Below are positions 9,565 through 17,437 of a DNA stretch of 64,000 nt, in pieces. The notes below the pieces were generated by a model that did not search any database, had not been told where the DNA came from, and saw nothing but the letters and a program-made list of their open reading frames with translations. How positions within the stretch are numbered: position 1 is the first letter of the stretch; each line of letters starts with the position of its first letter. The stretch lies in contig SVJW01000004.1 of NCBI GenBank assembly GCA_015068735.1, positions 18,035-82,034 on the forward strand, given 5' to 3'. The position numbers and the translations under genes were made by a program. Source of the stretch: Oscillospiraceae bacterium. Lineage in GTDB: Bacteria; Bacillota; Clostridia; UMGS1883.

Positions 9565-10812
9565 TTATAATTTAGTTATTGCATCACAAATTATATCGTA
9601 ATTAATATCTATACTTCTGAAACTCCAGAACTCATTTGCCTGATGCATTGTTTCCGGTTCATCGGGGAGCATTGCACCAAATGCAACGCAGTTTTTGAAG
9701 GCTTTTGCATATGTTCCGCCTCCGATTGCAACAGGCTCCGATTTATCTCCGGTATGCTCTGTATATATCTTTGAAAGCGTTTTTACAAGGTGGCTGTCAC
9801 GGGGAACGTAAAGAGGTCTGTCGTGGAAGAAAATATCCGCTGTAAGCCCTTTTTCCTCCGCCGCCTTTTTAATGTTTGCAATAACCTCGTCCCCGTCTGC
9901 CGTAATGGGGTAACGGATATCGTAGGAAAGCTCGCATTTTTCGTTGTCGGCATGGATAATCGAGGGGTTAACGCTGATTTTTGTAATCTCATCGGCAATG
10001 TCAATTCCAAGTGCCTCCGCCGTTGTAAGTGACATAAGCTTTGCAAAAGCAGATGCAGGGTACATTTCGGCTATTTCCCTGCCTATTTTCAAAATAGCAT
10101 TTTCGCCCTTTTCAGGGGTGCTTCCGTGTGCCGCCTTCCCCTTTGCGTGAAGCTCTTTTCCGTCAATAAATGCAGTTGCTTCGTCGGGAACGATATTTAT
10201 AACCTTACCGCCCTCAAATTTAAAATCGGGGGCAATATTTTTTTCGTCACCGTAAATTTTTACACGTAAAAGCCCTTTTTCACCGAAAACTACGGGGTAA
10301 TCGCCATCGGGAGAAAATGCGATTGAGGGAGCTTCCTCGGTCTCTTTATACGCCTGCATACATTTCCAGCTGCCTGCTTCCTCGTCACCGCCGATTATGA
10401 GGCGTACCCTCTTGTTAAGTTTTGCACCGCTGTCCTGTATAGCCTTCATACAGTAAAGGGAAAGAAGCGCGGGGCCCTTGTTGTCTATTACGCCTCTGCC
10501 GTAAATTCCGTCCTCGGCAATTGTGCATTCAAGGGCAGGATAACTCCAGCCGTCACCCGTATCAACGGTGTCGGTATGGACGATAATTCCCAGCATTTCG
10601 TCGCCTTCGCCCATTTCAATCCAGCCACAGTAACCGCCTACATTTTTGGTCTTGAAGCCAAAGCGTTTTCCAATCTCCAAAAACGCTTCAATGGCGTTGT
10701 TCACGCCCTCGCCGAGAGGTGCTTTTTCGCTGACAGAACCGCAATTTCCGTTAATACTGTTAATTGCAATAAGCTTCTTTAAATCCTCTAAAAATTCTGT
10801 TTTGTTAAACAT
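9565..10812 (-). CDS. M20-family dipeptidase (PepV/Sapep-like)
   Basis: Zinc- or manganese-dependent cytosolic dipeptidase of the M20 Sapep/PepV type. The metal and catalytic motifs are GIIVHTDTVDTGDGW (His, Asp), GRGVIDNKGPALL (Asp), GGDEEAGSWKC (Glu-Glu) and a C-terminal region with MHQANEFW (His). The lid/dimer insertion lies between about 170 and 330. The ATG at 10812 (415 aa) is chosen because GGAGAT lies just upstream. An open frame extends further upstream but would overlap the CDF gene. It is followed by a strong terminator. Confidence 0.9.
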   Translation of the reverse strand: MFNKTEFLEDLKKLIAINSINGNCGSVSEKAPLGEGVNNAIEAFLEIGKRFGFKTKNVGGYCGWIEMGEGDEMLGIIVHTDTVDTGDGWSYPALECTIAEDGIYGRGVIDNKGPALLSLYCMKAIQDSGAKLNKRVRLIIGGDEEAGSWKCMQAYKETEEAPSIAFSPDGDYPVVFGEKGLLRVKIYGDEKNIAPDFKFEGGKVINIVPDEATAFIDGKELHAKGKAAHGSTPEKGENAILKIGREIAEMYPASAFAKLMSLTTAEALGIDIADEITKISVNPSIIHADNEKCELSYDIRYPITADGDEVIANIKKAAEEKGLTADIFFHDRPLYVPRDSHLVKTLSKIYTEHTGDKSEPVAIGGGTYAKAFKNCVAFGAMLPDEPETMHQANEFWSFRSIDINYDIICDAITKL

Positions 10813-10823
10813 AGTGCATCTCC

Positions 10824-11984
10824 TTATATATACGATGTTTCCACTGTAATTACCGCATAATAATTTTCGTTTAATTCGCTCACACATTTTTCAAGTTCTG
10901 CAGAAATTTTATCCTTTGCAAAATATCTTTCTGCAGGAACAATCAAATCAAAAATGACATTTGTATGGGTAGGACCGGGAACAATCCTCAGATCGTGAAC
11001 ATTTCCCTCAGGACAAACTATGCTGAGCCTTTTTTGAAGGGTGGCATAAATCTCCTTTAAAATGGGGTTGTTCACATCAATAGGATCCATGTGGATAACG
11101 GCTTCGCAACCGAGCTCTTCCGCAATCTGTTTTTCCACCAGATCGGCCGCATCGTGGAGAACAAAAATCTCTTTGCTTCCGTCAACCTCCATATGCAGGG
11201 ATACAAAAATTTTGTTGGGGCCGTAGTCGTGTATCACAAGGTCGTGAATTCCTACCGTTTCGGGGTTTTCGCGTACTATTTCCTCAACTTTTTTTACGAA
11301 ATCACGGTCAGGAATACCACCCAAAAGGGGAGAGGACGTCTGTATAACCGCAGCAACCCCCGATTTTATAATCAGTAGGGAAACAAGAAGACCGACATAC
11401 CCGTCAATCTGAATGCCTGTAAAATACATAAACACGGCGGAAAGCAATATTGCCCCCGTTGCAATAGCGTCACTTACGGAATCGGTTGCAACGGCTAAAA
11501 GGGCAGTTGACTGTATTTTTTTGCCTGAGTGACGGTTGTAATACGCCATATAAAGTTTAACCAGTATTGACACAATTAGTATAATCACAATGTATTTGTT
11601 GAAAACAAATTCTGTCGGATGAAGAATTTTGTCGATTGACGACCGGAGAAGTTCTATTCCCACATAAATGATTACAACAGAGATAAAAATCCCTGCAATA
11701 TACTCGATTCTGCCGTGTCCGAAAGGATGCTCTTTATCGGCTTTCTGCCCCGAAAGGACGAAACCGAAAAGACTTATAACCGAGCTTCCTGCATCGGTCA
11801 AGTTATTAAACGCATCCGCGGTTATAGCGATGGATGAGCTGATAAACCCTATAAAAAGCTTTGTTGCAAACAGGAATAGATTCAGAATTATCCCTACGCC
11901 ACCGCAGACATAACCGTATATTTTTCTTGTAAGTTTAGTATCGGCGTTTTCAGGAAGAAAACGCCGAATAAGCAAGGATATCAT
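10824..11984 (-). CDS. Cation diffusion facilitator (CDF) family transporter
   Basis: Proton-coupled divalent metal exporter of the CDF family (Zn2+, Fe2+, Mn2+ or Co2+). The 386 aa contain a membrane domain (about 25-225) with the metal-site segments SIAITADAFNNLTDAGSS and HPFGHGRIEYIAG. A cytoplasmic ferredoxin-like domain follows (about 230-310, with GIHDLVIHDYGPNKIFVSLHMEVDG), then a further C-terminal extension of about 75 residues containing VRIVPGPTHTNVIFDLIVP-like sequence. The specificity is not readable from the sequence. Its neighbours are two Mn2+-riboswitch-controlled CaCA antiporters, so a manganese role is possible but has no direct support. Confidence 0.9.
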   Translation of the reverse strand: MISLLIRRFLPENADTKLTRKIYGYVCGGVGIILNLFLFATKLFIGFISSSIAITADAFNNLTDAGSSVISLFGFVLSGQKADKEHPFGHGRIEYIAGIFISVVIIYVGIELLRSSIDKILHPTEFVFNKYIVIILIVSILVKLYMAYYNRHSGKKIQSTALLAVATDSVSDAIATGAILLSAVFMYFTGIQIDGYVGLLVSLLIIKSGVAAVIQTSSPLLGGIPDRDFVKKVEEIVRENPETVGIHDLVIHDYGPNKIFVSLHMEVDGSKEIFVLHDAADLVEKQIAEELGCEAVIHMDPIDVNNPILKEIYATLQKRLSIVCPEGNVHDLRIVPGPTHTNVIFDLIVPAERYFAKDKISAELEKCVSELNENYYAVITVETSYI

Positions 11985-12002
11985 AAAAATCCTCCAAAAT
12001 TT

Positions 12003-12959
12003 TTAGAATGAAAGCATATTATATGCTCGCAGTATTATATATACCACATAAATTATATATATAACCACACCAAGGAGCCCGACAGAACGGGAAACCTTGT
12101 TCTTTGCCTTGTAGATAAAGAACATGAGTGTGCTTACAGCAATAAGAATTACAGTATCAATAAGTGCGCCCGGGTCACAGGTAAGAGGGTGGACGATACC
12201 ACTCATACCAAGAATAAAGAATATATTGAATATATTTGAACCGACAACATTGCCCAGCGCAATTTCGCTTTCGCCTTTTTTAGCGGCAACAACACTTGTT
12301 ACAAGCTCGGGAAGACTGGTTCCCACAGCAACAATGGTAAGCCCTACCAAAAGTTCGCTCATACCTAAGGATGTTGCGAAAAATGTTGCGGAATCAACTG
12401 TAAGTGTGCCGCCCAGAATAATTCCTGCACCGCCCAGAATGATGAAAAGAATACTTTTTAAAGGAGAAAGTGTCTTGTATTCATCGGAGCTTTGCTGAAT
12501 ACGGTTCTTCAGAGCAGAACGCACCAGTAAAAGAATATATGCAATAAAAAGAACAAAAAGTATAGCCGCTTCAATACGGGAAAGTGTGTTATCAATAAGC
12601 ATTACAGCGAGGATTGCCGCTGCAAGGATACTTATCGGAAAGTCTCTTTTCATAATAACTCTGTCAACCACAAAAGGACAGATAAACGCAGAAACACCTA
12701 CAACACTCAGAAGATTAAAAATATTACTGCCTACAACATTTGCAATGGAAAGATCATAACTTCCCTTTAAAGATGCGGATATGCTTACAGCCGCCTCAGG
12801 AAGAGATGTCCCGATTGAAACGATTGTAAGACCGATAATAACTGCCGGGATCTTAAGCAATTTTGCGACAGAACTGCTTCCGTCAACAAACAGGTCAGCA
12901 CCTTTGATGAGAAGGGCAAAACCTAAAACCAAAAGGAATAAATTCAGTACGTAATCCAT
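12003..12959 (-). CDS. CaCA-family cation antiporter, copy 1
   Basis: Inner-membrane antiporter of the calcium/sodium:cation exchanger (CaCA, YrbG-like) family. The 318 aa form two inverted halves, each with an alpha-repeat: SIGTSLPEAAVSI with NVVGSNIFNLL (about 45-85), and VGTSLPELVTSV with NVVGSNIFNIF (about 205-245). It is very similar to the next gene upstream (copy 2), so a tandem duplication is evident. The yybP-ykoY Mn2+ riboswitch at 13024-13150 precedes it, which points to Mn2+ export rather than or besides Ca2+ export. A small LPKS-type linker separates the halves. Confidence 0.93.
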   Translation of the reverse strand: MDYVLNLFLLVLGFALLIKGADLFVDGSSSVAKLLKIPAVIIGLTIVSIGTSLPEAAVSISASLKGSYDLSIANVVGSNIFNLLSVVGVSAFICPFVVDRVIMKRDFPISILAAAILAVMLIDNTLSRIEAAILFVLFIAYILLLVRSALKNRIQQSSDEYKTLSPLKSILFIILGGAGIILGGTLTVDSATFFATSLGMSELLVGLTIVAVGTSLPELVTSVVAAKKGESEIALGNVVGSNIFNIFFILGMSGIVHPLTCDPGALIDTVILIAVSTLMFFIYKAKNKVSRSVGLLGVVIYIIYVVYIILRAYNMLSF

Positions 12960-13023
12960 AAAAAATCACCTCATAAAATTTTTATTGTGTGGTAATCTTT
13001 TTTGCCGTGCACCTCCTTTGTAC

Positions 13024-13150
13024 AAAAAAAGACCTTTACCGCACAGAAATGCAGTAAAAGTCTTGCTGTTTAATACAAAGGCGGGCATAGGAATGCCGTA
13101 CTGACGCCGTTGTACCGAATTCACTGAACTCGGTAGCTACTCCCTTTTAC
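13024..13150 (-). promoter_or_regulatory. yybP-ykoY manganese riboswitch with expression-platform terminator (copy 1)
   Basis: The minus strand reads GTAAAAGGGAGTAGCTACC, then GGCGTCAGTACGGC, then CAGCAAGACTTTTAC. These are the conserved L1 (GGGAGUAG), L3 (GUCAGUACG) and closing P1 (AGCAAGACUUU) elements of the yybP-ykoY aptamer, which senses Mn2+. The 3' P1 strand (AGACTTTTACTGCA) can alternatively pair with the following GCGGTAAAGGTCT to make a terminator with a T7 tail at 13024-13062. Mn2+ binding should favour P1 and allow read-through into CaCA copy 1. Confidence 0.92.
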
Positions 13151-13157
13151 ATTGTGA

Positions 13158-13186
13158 AGTTTAACATAATATCTAAAATTTGTCAA
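13158..13186 (-). promoter_or_regulatory. Promoter of riboswitch/CaCA copy 1
   Basis: Minus-strand TTGACA (13181-13186), 17-bp spacer and TAAACT (13158-13163). It lies directly after the stop of CaCA copy 2 and just before the aptamer, so copy 1 has its own transcription start. Confidence 0.75.
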
Positions 13187-13188
13187 CC

Positions 13189-14142
13189 TTAAAAAGGAAG
13201 AAGAGAAAAGGCTCTCAATATAGTATATGCAATATATATCACATAAAGTACCACGCAAATTAAACCTTCAGGTCTGTTGACTTTTTTGCTTGTGATACAA
13301 GCAAGATACATAAGAATATTAACTCCGATAAGAAAAACGGAATCAATGAAAGCTGCCGGTTCGCAGTTAAGGGGATGCACAAGACCGCTCATACCCAAAA
13401 TAAACATAATGTTGAATATGCAGGAACCCACAACATTGCCCAGTGCAATTTCGCTTTCGCCTTTTTTAGCTGCAACAATGCTTGTTACAAGCTCGGGAAG
13501 ACTGGTTCCCACAGCAACAACTGTAAGACCTATAAGCATCTCACTCATACCGAAAGCTTTTGCGAAAAATTTAGCACTGTCAACAGTAAAAGTTCCGCCA
13601 AGAATAATTCCTGCACCGCCTAAAAGAATAAAAACAAGGCTCTTGGAAAGGGGCATAGGCTTTTCGTTTTCTGCAGACTGCTGACGGTCTTTAAGAGCAG
13701 AAACAACCAGTAAAACAAGGTATGCAACAAAAATCACAAAAAGAACCCCTGCTTCAATACGAGAGAGAATATTATCCCTGAGCATAAATGCAAGCAGAGC
13801 AGTTATGCCGATGCAGATAGGGAGGTCCCTCTTCATAATCATTTTGTCCACAACGAATGGACAAATAAGTGCCGAAGCACCCACAACAACAAGCAGATTA
13901 AATATATTTGACCCTACAACATTCGCAATGGAAAGATCGTAGCTGCCCTGCAGCGAAGAAGTAATACTTACCGCCGCTTCGGGAAGTGATGTTCCGATTG
14001 AAACTATTGTAAGACCGATGATTACCGACGGGATCTTAAAAAGTTTTGCTACAGAGCTGCTTCCGTCAACAAAAATATCTGCGCCCTTTACAAGGAAGAA
14101 AAAGCCGACAAGCAGCATTGCCAAGTTCAATACGTATTCCAT
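13189..14142 (-). CDS. CaCA-family cation antiporter, copy 2
   Basis: Paralogue of the adjacent antiporter, 317 aa, with the same two alpha-repeats (SIGTSLPEAAVSI/NVVGSNIFNLL and VGTSLPELVTSI/NVVGSCIFNIM) and about ten membrane segments. The ATG at 14142 is preferred because GAGGTG lies 8 nt upstream. A longer frame begins inside the riboswitch terminator and is not credible. Note the Cys in NVVGSCIFN, where copy 1 has Asn. It has its own Mn2+ riboswitch at 14174-14302, so both copies seem to be induced by Mn2+ independently. Confidence 0.93.
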   Translation of the reverse strand: MEYVLNLAMLLVGFFFLVKGADIFVDGSSSVAKLFKIPSVIIGLTIVSIGTSLPEAAVSITSSLQGSYDLSIANVVGSNIFNLLVVVGASALICPFVVDKMIMKRDLPICIGITALLAFMLRDNILSRIEAGVLFVIFVAYLVLLVVSALKDRQQSAENEKPMPLSKSLVFILLGGAGIILGGTFTVDSAKFFAKAFGMSEMLIGLTVVAVGTSLPELVTSIVAAKKGESEIALGNVVGSCIFNIMFILGMSGLVHPLNCEPAAFIDSVFLIGVNILMYLACITSKKVNRPEGLICVVLYVIYIAYTILRAFSLLPF

Positions 14143-14173
14143 AATTGCACCTCTTAATTTGATTTTATGCAAT

Positions 14174-14302
14174 AAAAAAGACTTTTATCGCACAAAAATA
14201 ATGCGATAAAAGTCTCGCTGTTTCATACAAAAGCGGGTAACAAAGTTACCGTACTGACGCCGTTGTAACGGAATAATTTCCGTCGCTACTCCCCTTTATC
14301 GG
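14174..14302 (-). promoter_or_regulatory. yybP-ykoY manganese riboswitch with terminator (copy 2)
   Basis: The minus strand reads GATAAAGGGGAGTAGCGACG, GGCGTCAGTACGGTAAC and CAGCGAGACTTTTATCGC, matching the aptamer core of copy 1 with different stem sequences that still pair. The terminator is the ACTTTTATCGCAT stem pairing with GTGCGATAAAAGT, followed by TTTTTT at about 14174-14180. Conserved loops with covarying stems support function. Confidence 0.93.
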
Positions 14303-14306
14303 GAGT

Positions 14307-14336
14307 ATTCTATCACAAAGAAAGTGCATTTGTCAA
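14307..14336 (-). promoter_or_regulatory. Promoter of riboswitch/CaCA copy 2
   Basis: Minus-strand TTGACA (14331-14336), 18-bp spacer, TAGAAT (14307-14312). The -35 box lies inside one arm of the inverted repeat at 14325-14367. Confidence 0.65.
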
Positions 14337-14367
14337 GATAAAAACCATTTGCATCTTGACAAATGCA
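14325..14367 (-). terminator. 15-bp inverted repeat after the 198-aa gene
   Basis: Perfect 15-bp arms (14325-14339 and 14353-14367) with a 13-nt loop lie downstream of the 198-aa membrane protein gene. No good T run follows on the minus strand, so termination is only likely. The -35 element of the next promoter is embedded in an arm. Confidence 0.5.
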
Positions 14368-14410
14368 GGGAGACCGTAAGATTTCGATGTATGTATAATT
14401 TCGCTCTGAC

Positions 14411-15007
14411 TTAGTTACAGTACGGACATCGTGTGTATTCCGAATTGTTAACAACCTGATTTTTATTATATGCCCAATAATATTCGGAATCAAAATATTC
14501 GCACCCGTATACATGATAGGTTTTATAGCCGTCATCTTCTACTACGCGGATGGAAGAATCCATAAAATCAACCTTTACGGAAAGTTCCTCAATATCCATT
14601 TCCAGAAGAGCAATCTCTTCTTCGAGAGCATCGATTTCCTGCTCATACTCGGAAGCAGTGTATGCGTTTTCCTCTGCGAGCATAGTGTTGTTGAATTCAA
14701 GATCTTCAACCTGACTTTCAAGATTGCGGATGCGGGAAGTAGCCGTTACGTAATAAAAAGCAAATCCTGTAATAAGTGCTACAACAATAACAGCAGAGAT
14801 AATAGAAAGAACAATGTATTTTTTTGCTTTGTCACGAGGTTTCCTCGGGGGCAGGACAGCTCTTTCATAAGGCTCTGAAACTATATCATCTCTTGTTTCT
14901 TCTTCAACAACTTCAATTTCTGCAACGGGGAAGTCTTCCACCGGAGGCTCTGTTATCGGTCCGGTAGGATAGGTAACCTGCTGCTCGTTATCGGTAAAAT
15001 TCGTCAT
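14411..15007 (-). CDS. Single-pass coiled-coil membrane protein with C-terminal Cys cluster
   Basis: Not recognised as a named family. The 198 aa have an acidic, proline-rich cytoplasmic N-terminus (about 1-60), one membrane helix (about 64-87, YIVLSIISAVIVVALITGF), a heptad-like coiled coil (about 91-150) and a small extracytoplasmic tail with YHVYGCEYFDSE and RCPYC. The His/Cys spacing of the tail resembles a small metal-binding or disulfide module. It is followed closely by another small coiled-coil membrane protein gene upstream in the same direction. Role unknown. A structural or sensing function at the envelope would be inference only. Confidence 0.7.
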   Translation of the reverse strand: MTNFTDNEQQVTYPTGPITEPPVEDFPVAEIEVVEEETRDDIVSEPYERAVLPPRKPRDKAKKYIVLSIISAVIVVALITGFAFYYVTATSRIRNLESQVEDLEFNNTMLAEENAYTASEYEQEIDALEEEIALLEMDIEELSVKVDFMDSSIRVVEDDGYKTYHVYGCEYFDSEYYWAYNKNQVVNNSEYTRCPYCN

Positions 15008-15026
15008 CTGTAATCACCCCTTCGGG

Positions 15027-15371
15027 TTATATAATGTAGAGTATGATTCCAATTAGAATAGCTGCATATCCAAGCCCCATATAAATACAGATTTTGGTAA
15101 GCTTTTTGATCTTCAAGCGAAGCTTTTCCTCCTCAGAAAATCTGCCTGCATAGGCGCCTGCTTCCTGAAGTTTGTTTTTCTTCTTCAGAATTTTTTTCTT
15201 CAGCTTTTCAATGTCATCCTGAAGATCCTCTATTCTTTCCTCTTCCTTTTTACGCTCTTTTTCTTCCTTTTGCTCGCGCTCACGGCGTTCTTCTTCCGCT
15301 TCTTCGTTTACGTCTTCGATGATTTCTTCCAATTCCTCTTCGAAAATTTTGTTCTCTTTGTTCTTTTCCAT
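15027..15371 (-). CDS. Small acidic coiled-coil protein with C-terminal membrane anchor
   Basis: Unrecognised 114-aa protein. Residues about 8-75 are almost entirely Glu, Lys and Arg and predict a long coiled coil. Residues about 93-113 (CIYMGLGYAAILIGIILYII) are a C-terminal membrane anchor, so the coil faces the cytoplasm in a tail-anchored arrangement. The ATG at 15371 has TAAGGAGG 9 nt upstream. A longer upstream frame overlaps the next gene and lacks a ribosome site. It lies 19 nt upstream of the 198-aa gene, so the two are probably co-transcribed. Confidence 0.7.
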   Translation of the reverse strand: MEKNKENKIFEEELEEIIEDVNEEAEEERREREQKEEKERKKEEERIEDLQDDIEKLKKKILKKKNKLQEAGAYAGRFSEEEKLRLKIKKLTKICIYMGLGYAAILIGIILYII

Positions 15372-15420
15372 TAGAAAATCCTCCTTATAAAATTTGTTTG
15401 TTATAATATGCCTCTTAACT

Positions 15421-16014
15421 CTAATACAGATACCATTCTCCGTAAGTTGCAGCATCGTCGGCACTACCCGGATATTCGTTGTATGTAAGGGTGTATTCCT
15501 TTTGCGTGGATATGTCGTACAGCACACGGTTGGACTTGAGAAAAGCAACGCGTATATCTTCGCTTTTGCATATGCTGACCGTTTCTTCCGTCAATTCCGG
15601 CAGGGGTTCTTCGGCGTTCAGTAAAATTACAACTTTTTTTGAACAGTTTTCTTCGGGAATATTATATATTTTACAGGTTTTGTAAAATTCCAGATGTATC
15701 TTTTTCCATTCCGAGCATAATCTAACGGCTTCGTTGATATCGATATCCTTAACAAGGGATAACCAGCACGATACCCCGGAATGGTCGTCAAGTCCATCCG
15801 GACCGACATACTCCAATTCATCTTCAAATGGATTGGGTGTAAATTTAAACGCATCGGGAAGTTTTCCTTCATTCTTTAAAAACTCTGTGAATTCAGGGTA
15901 AAAAAGAGCGCAGAATTCCTCCCACCTATCCCGTATTACCGCTTCCTCATCGAGTTCTCGGCCTACCTTATCGGCATATTTTCTCAGCTGTTTCATGTAT
16001 GAATCGAATAGCAT
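15421..16014 (-). CDS. Uncharacterised 197-aa soluble protein
   Basis: No recognised family. The protein is acidic, with no membrane segment or signal peptide. It begins MLFDSYMKQLRKYADKVGREL, has a mixed helix/strand pattern, and includes tryptophan-rich stretches (IRDRWEEFCALFYPEF and SCWLSLVKDI). The overall look (acidic, Trp-rich, about 200 aa) resembles SMI1/KNR4- or immunity-type proteins, but no motif proves this. It lies 47 nt downstream of rlmD on the same strand. The reading frame is kept mainly for its coding-like composition and a plausible site before the start. Confidence 0.65.
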   Translation of the reverse strand: MLFDSYMKQLRKYADKVGRELDEEAVIRDRWEEFCALFYPEFTEFLKNEGKLPDAFKFTPNPFEDELEYVGPDGLDDHSGVSCWLSLVKDIDINEAVRLCSEWKKIHLEFYKTCKIYNIPEENCSKKVVILLNAEEPLPELTEETVSICKSEDIRVAFLKSNRVLYDISTQKEYTLTYNEYPGSADDAATYGEWYLY

Positions 16015-16060
16015 TTGTGTTCTCCTTTTGCAACGTAATTAGTGCAGAAAAATTAAAATT

Positions 16061-17437
16061 TTAATCGGTTAAACTGAATATGTTCCTTTCAATGTTTGCC
16101 CTACATAGCACGACCGCACTTTCAACGTGAGATGTCATCGGGAATTGATCAAACATATGAGCTTCCTTTAATATATAACCGTTCTGACATAGATATTTTG
16201 CGTCTCTTGCCATTGTTGCAGGGTCACAGGAAACATAAACTATCCTTTCGGGTTTCATTCCTGCGATGGCAGAAAGAAGCTTTTCATCGCAACCTTTTCT
16301 CGGCGGATCAAGGACAACCACATCGGCTTTTTCGCCTTCTCTTATAAGCTTGGGCGCAACTTCTTCTGCAGCGCCACAGTAAAATTCTGCGTTTGTAATT
16401 CCATTTAATTCGGCATTCTCTCTTGCATTCTTAACGGCATCTTCAACAATTTCAATGCCGATAACCTTTTTTGCCTTCTGTGCAAGAAACAAACTTATGC
16501 TTCCCGTACCGCAGTAAAGGTCAAATGCCGTTTTTTCTCCGTCAAGATTGGCGAGTTCCAGCGCCTTTTCGTAAAGGAGTTTTGTAGTGTATGGGTTTAC
16601 CTGATAAAAACTCTTGTAATGTACCTTATATCTAATAGTACCAACATTATCGATAATGTGCGGAACTCCGTATATAACTTTATCTCTATCACCATACACG
16701 TTATTGGTGCGGTCGGGGTTTATATTTATAACAATTCCTTTTACAAAAGGAAACTTTTCCTTAATTATGTCAATAAGACTTTCGGTACAGGGGAGCGATT
16801 TTTTCGCAACCAGAACAAGTACCGCCTCGCTTTTTCCGATTCGCATACATATTCTGCGAAGATTTCCTGTACAAGTTTCTTCGTCATATATATCAATACC
16901 GTTTTCTGTTGCCCAGTCACAAACCGCGTTGACAACCTGATTTGTTCTTTCATCCTGCAGACTGCATGCTTCGGGGACAACTACTCTGTGGCTGTGGGGT
17001 GCGTAGAATCCTGCCCGAACTTTTCCGTCTGCAACCGTTACGGGGAACTGTGCCTTATTTCTGTAATTGTAGCAAGGATTACTTCCTGTAACGGAGTCAA
17101 TAACGGCATCGGAAAAACCGCCGATACGAACAAGCGCATCAAGCACCTTATTCTTTTTATACTCGAGCTGATGAGAGTATTCAACACCCTGCATACTGCA
17201 ACCGCCGCATTTCTGAAAAACTTCGCAACGGGGCTCAGTTCTCAACGGAGAAGGCTCAATGACCTCCAGCAGTTTGCCGTAACCGTAATTTTTCTTTTCT
17301 TTAATTATAAGGATTTTCGCAATGTCGCCTTTGACGGCTCCGGGAACAAAGACAGTAAATCCGTCGGGCTTTGCAATTCCCTCTCCGTCAGCACCGAATG
17401 CGACAATTTCTGTTATATGCTCTGTATTTTTGTACAT
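16061..17437 (-). CDS. rlmD: RlmD/RumA-family 23S rRNA (uracil-C5)-methyltransferase
   Basis: SAM-dependent m5U methyltransferase of the RumA/TrmA class (458 aa). An N-terminal TRAM domain (about 5-60) is followed by an iron-sulfur site (RCEVFQKCGGCSM with a further Cys in PEACSLQD), the SAM motif AFDLYCGTGSISLFLAQ, VVLDPPRKGCD, and the catalytic-nucleophile region VSCDPATMARD. Whether the target is U1939 or U747 cannot be told. The first 25 bases overlap the end of the amylase gene, so the two are translationally linked. Confidence 0.92.
   Translation of the reverse strand: MYKNTEHITEIVAFGADGEGIAKPDGFTVFVPGAVKGDIAKILIIKEKKNYGYGKLLEVIEPSPLRTEPRCEVFQKCGGCSMQGVEYSHQLEYKKNKVLDALVRIGGFSDAVIDSVTGSNPCYNYRNKAQFPVTVADGKVRAGFYAPHSHRVVVPEACSLQDERTNQVVNAVCDWATENGIDIYDEETCTGNLRRICMRIGKSEAVLVLVAKKSLPCTESLIDIIKEKFPFVKGIVININPDRTNNVYGDRDKVIYGVPHIIDNVGTIRYKVHYKSFYQVNPYTTKLLYEKALELANLDGEKTAFDLYCGTGSISLFLAQKAKKVIGIEIVEDAVKNARENAELNGITNAEFYCGAAEEVAPKLIREGEKADVVVLDPPRKGCDEKLLSAIAGMKPERIVYVSCDPATMARDAKYLCQNGYILKEAHMFDQFPMTSHVESAVVLCRANIERNIFSLTD

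Noticed and set aside
13024..14302. NiCo, Mg2+ or other metal riboswitches at the two antiporter leaders
   Set aside because: GGGAGTAG, GTCAGTACG and AGCAAGAC / AGCGAGAC loops are specific for the yybP-ykoY class.
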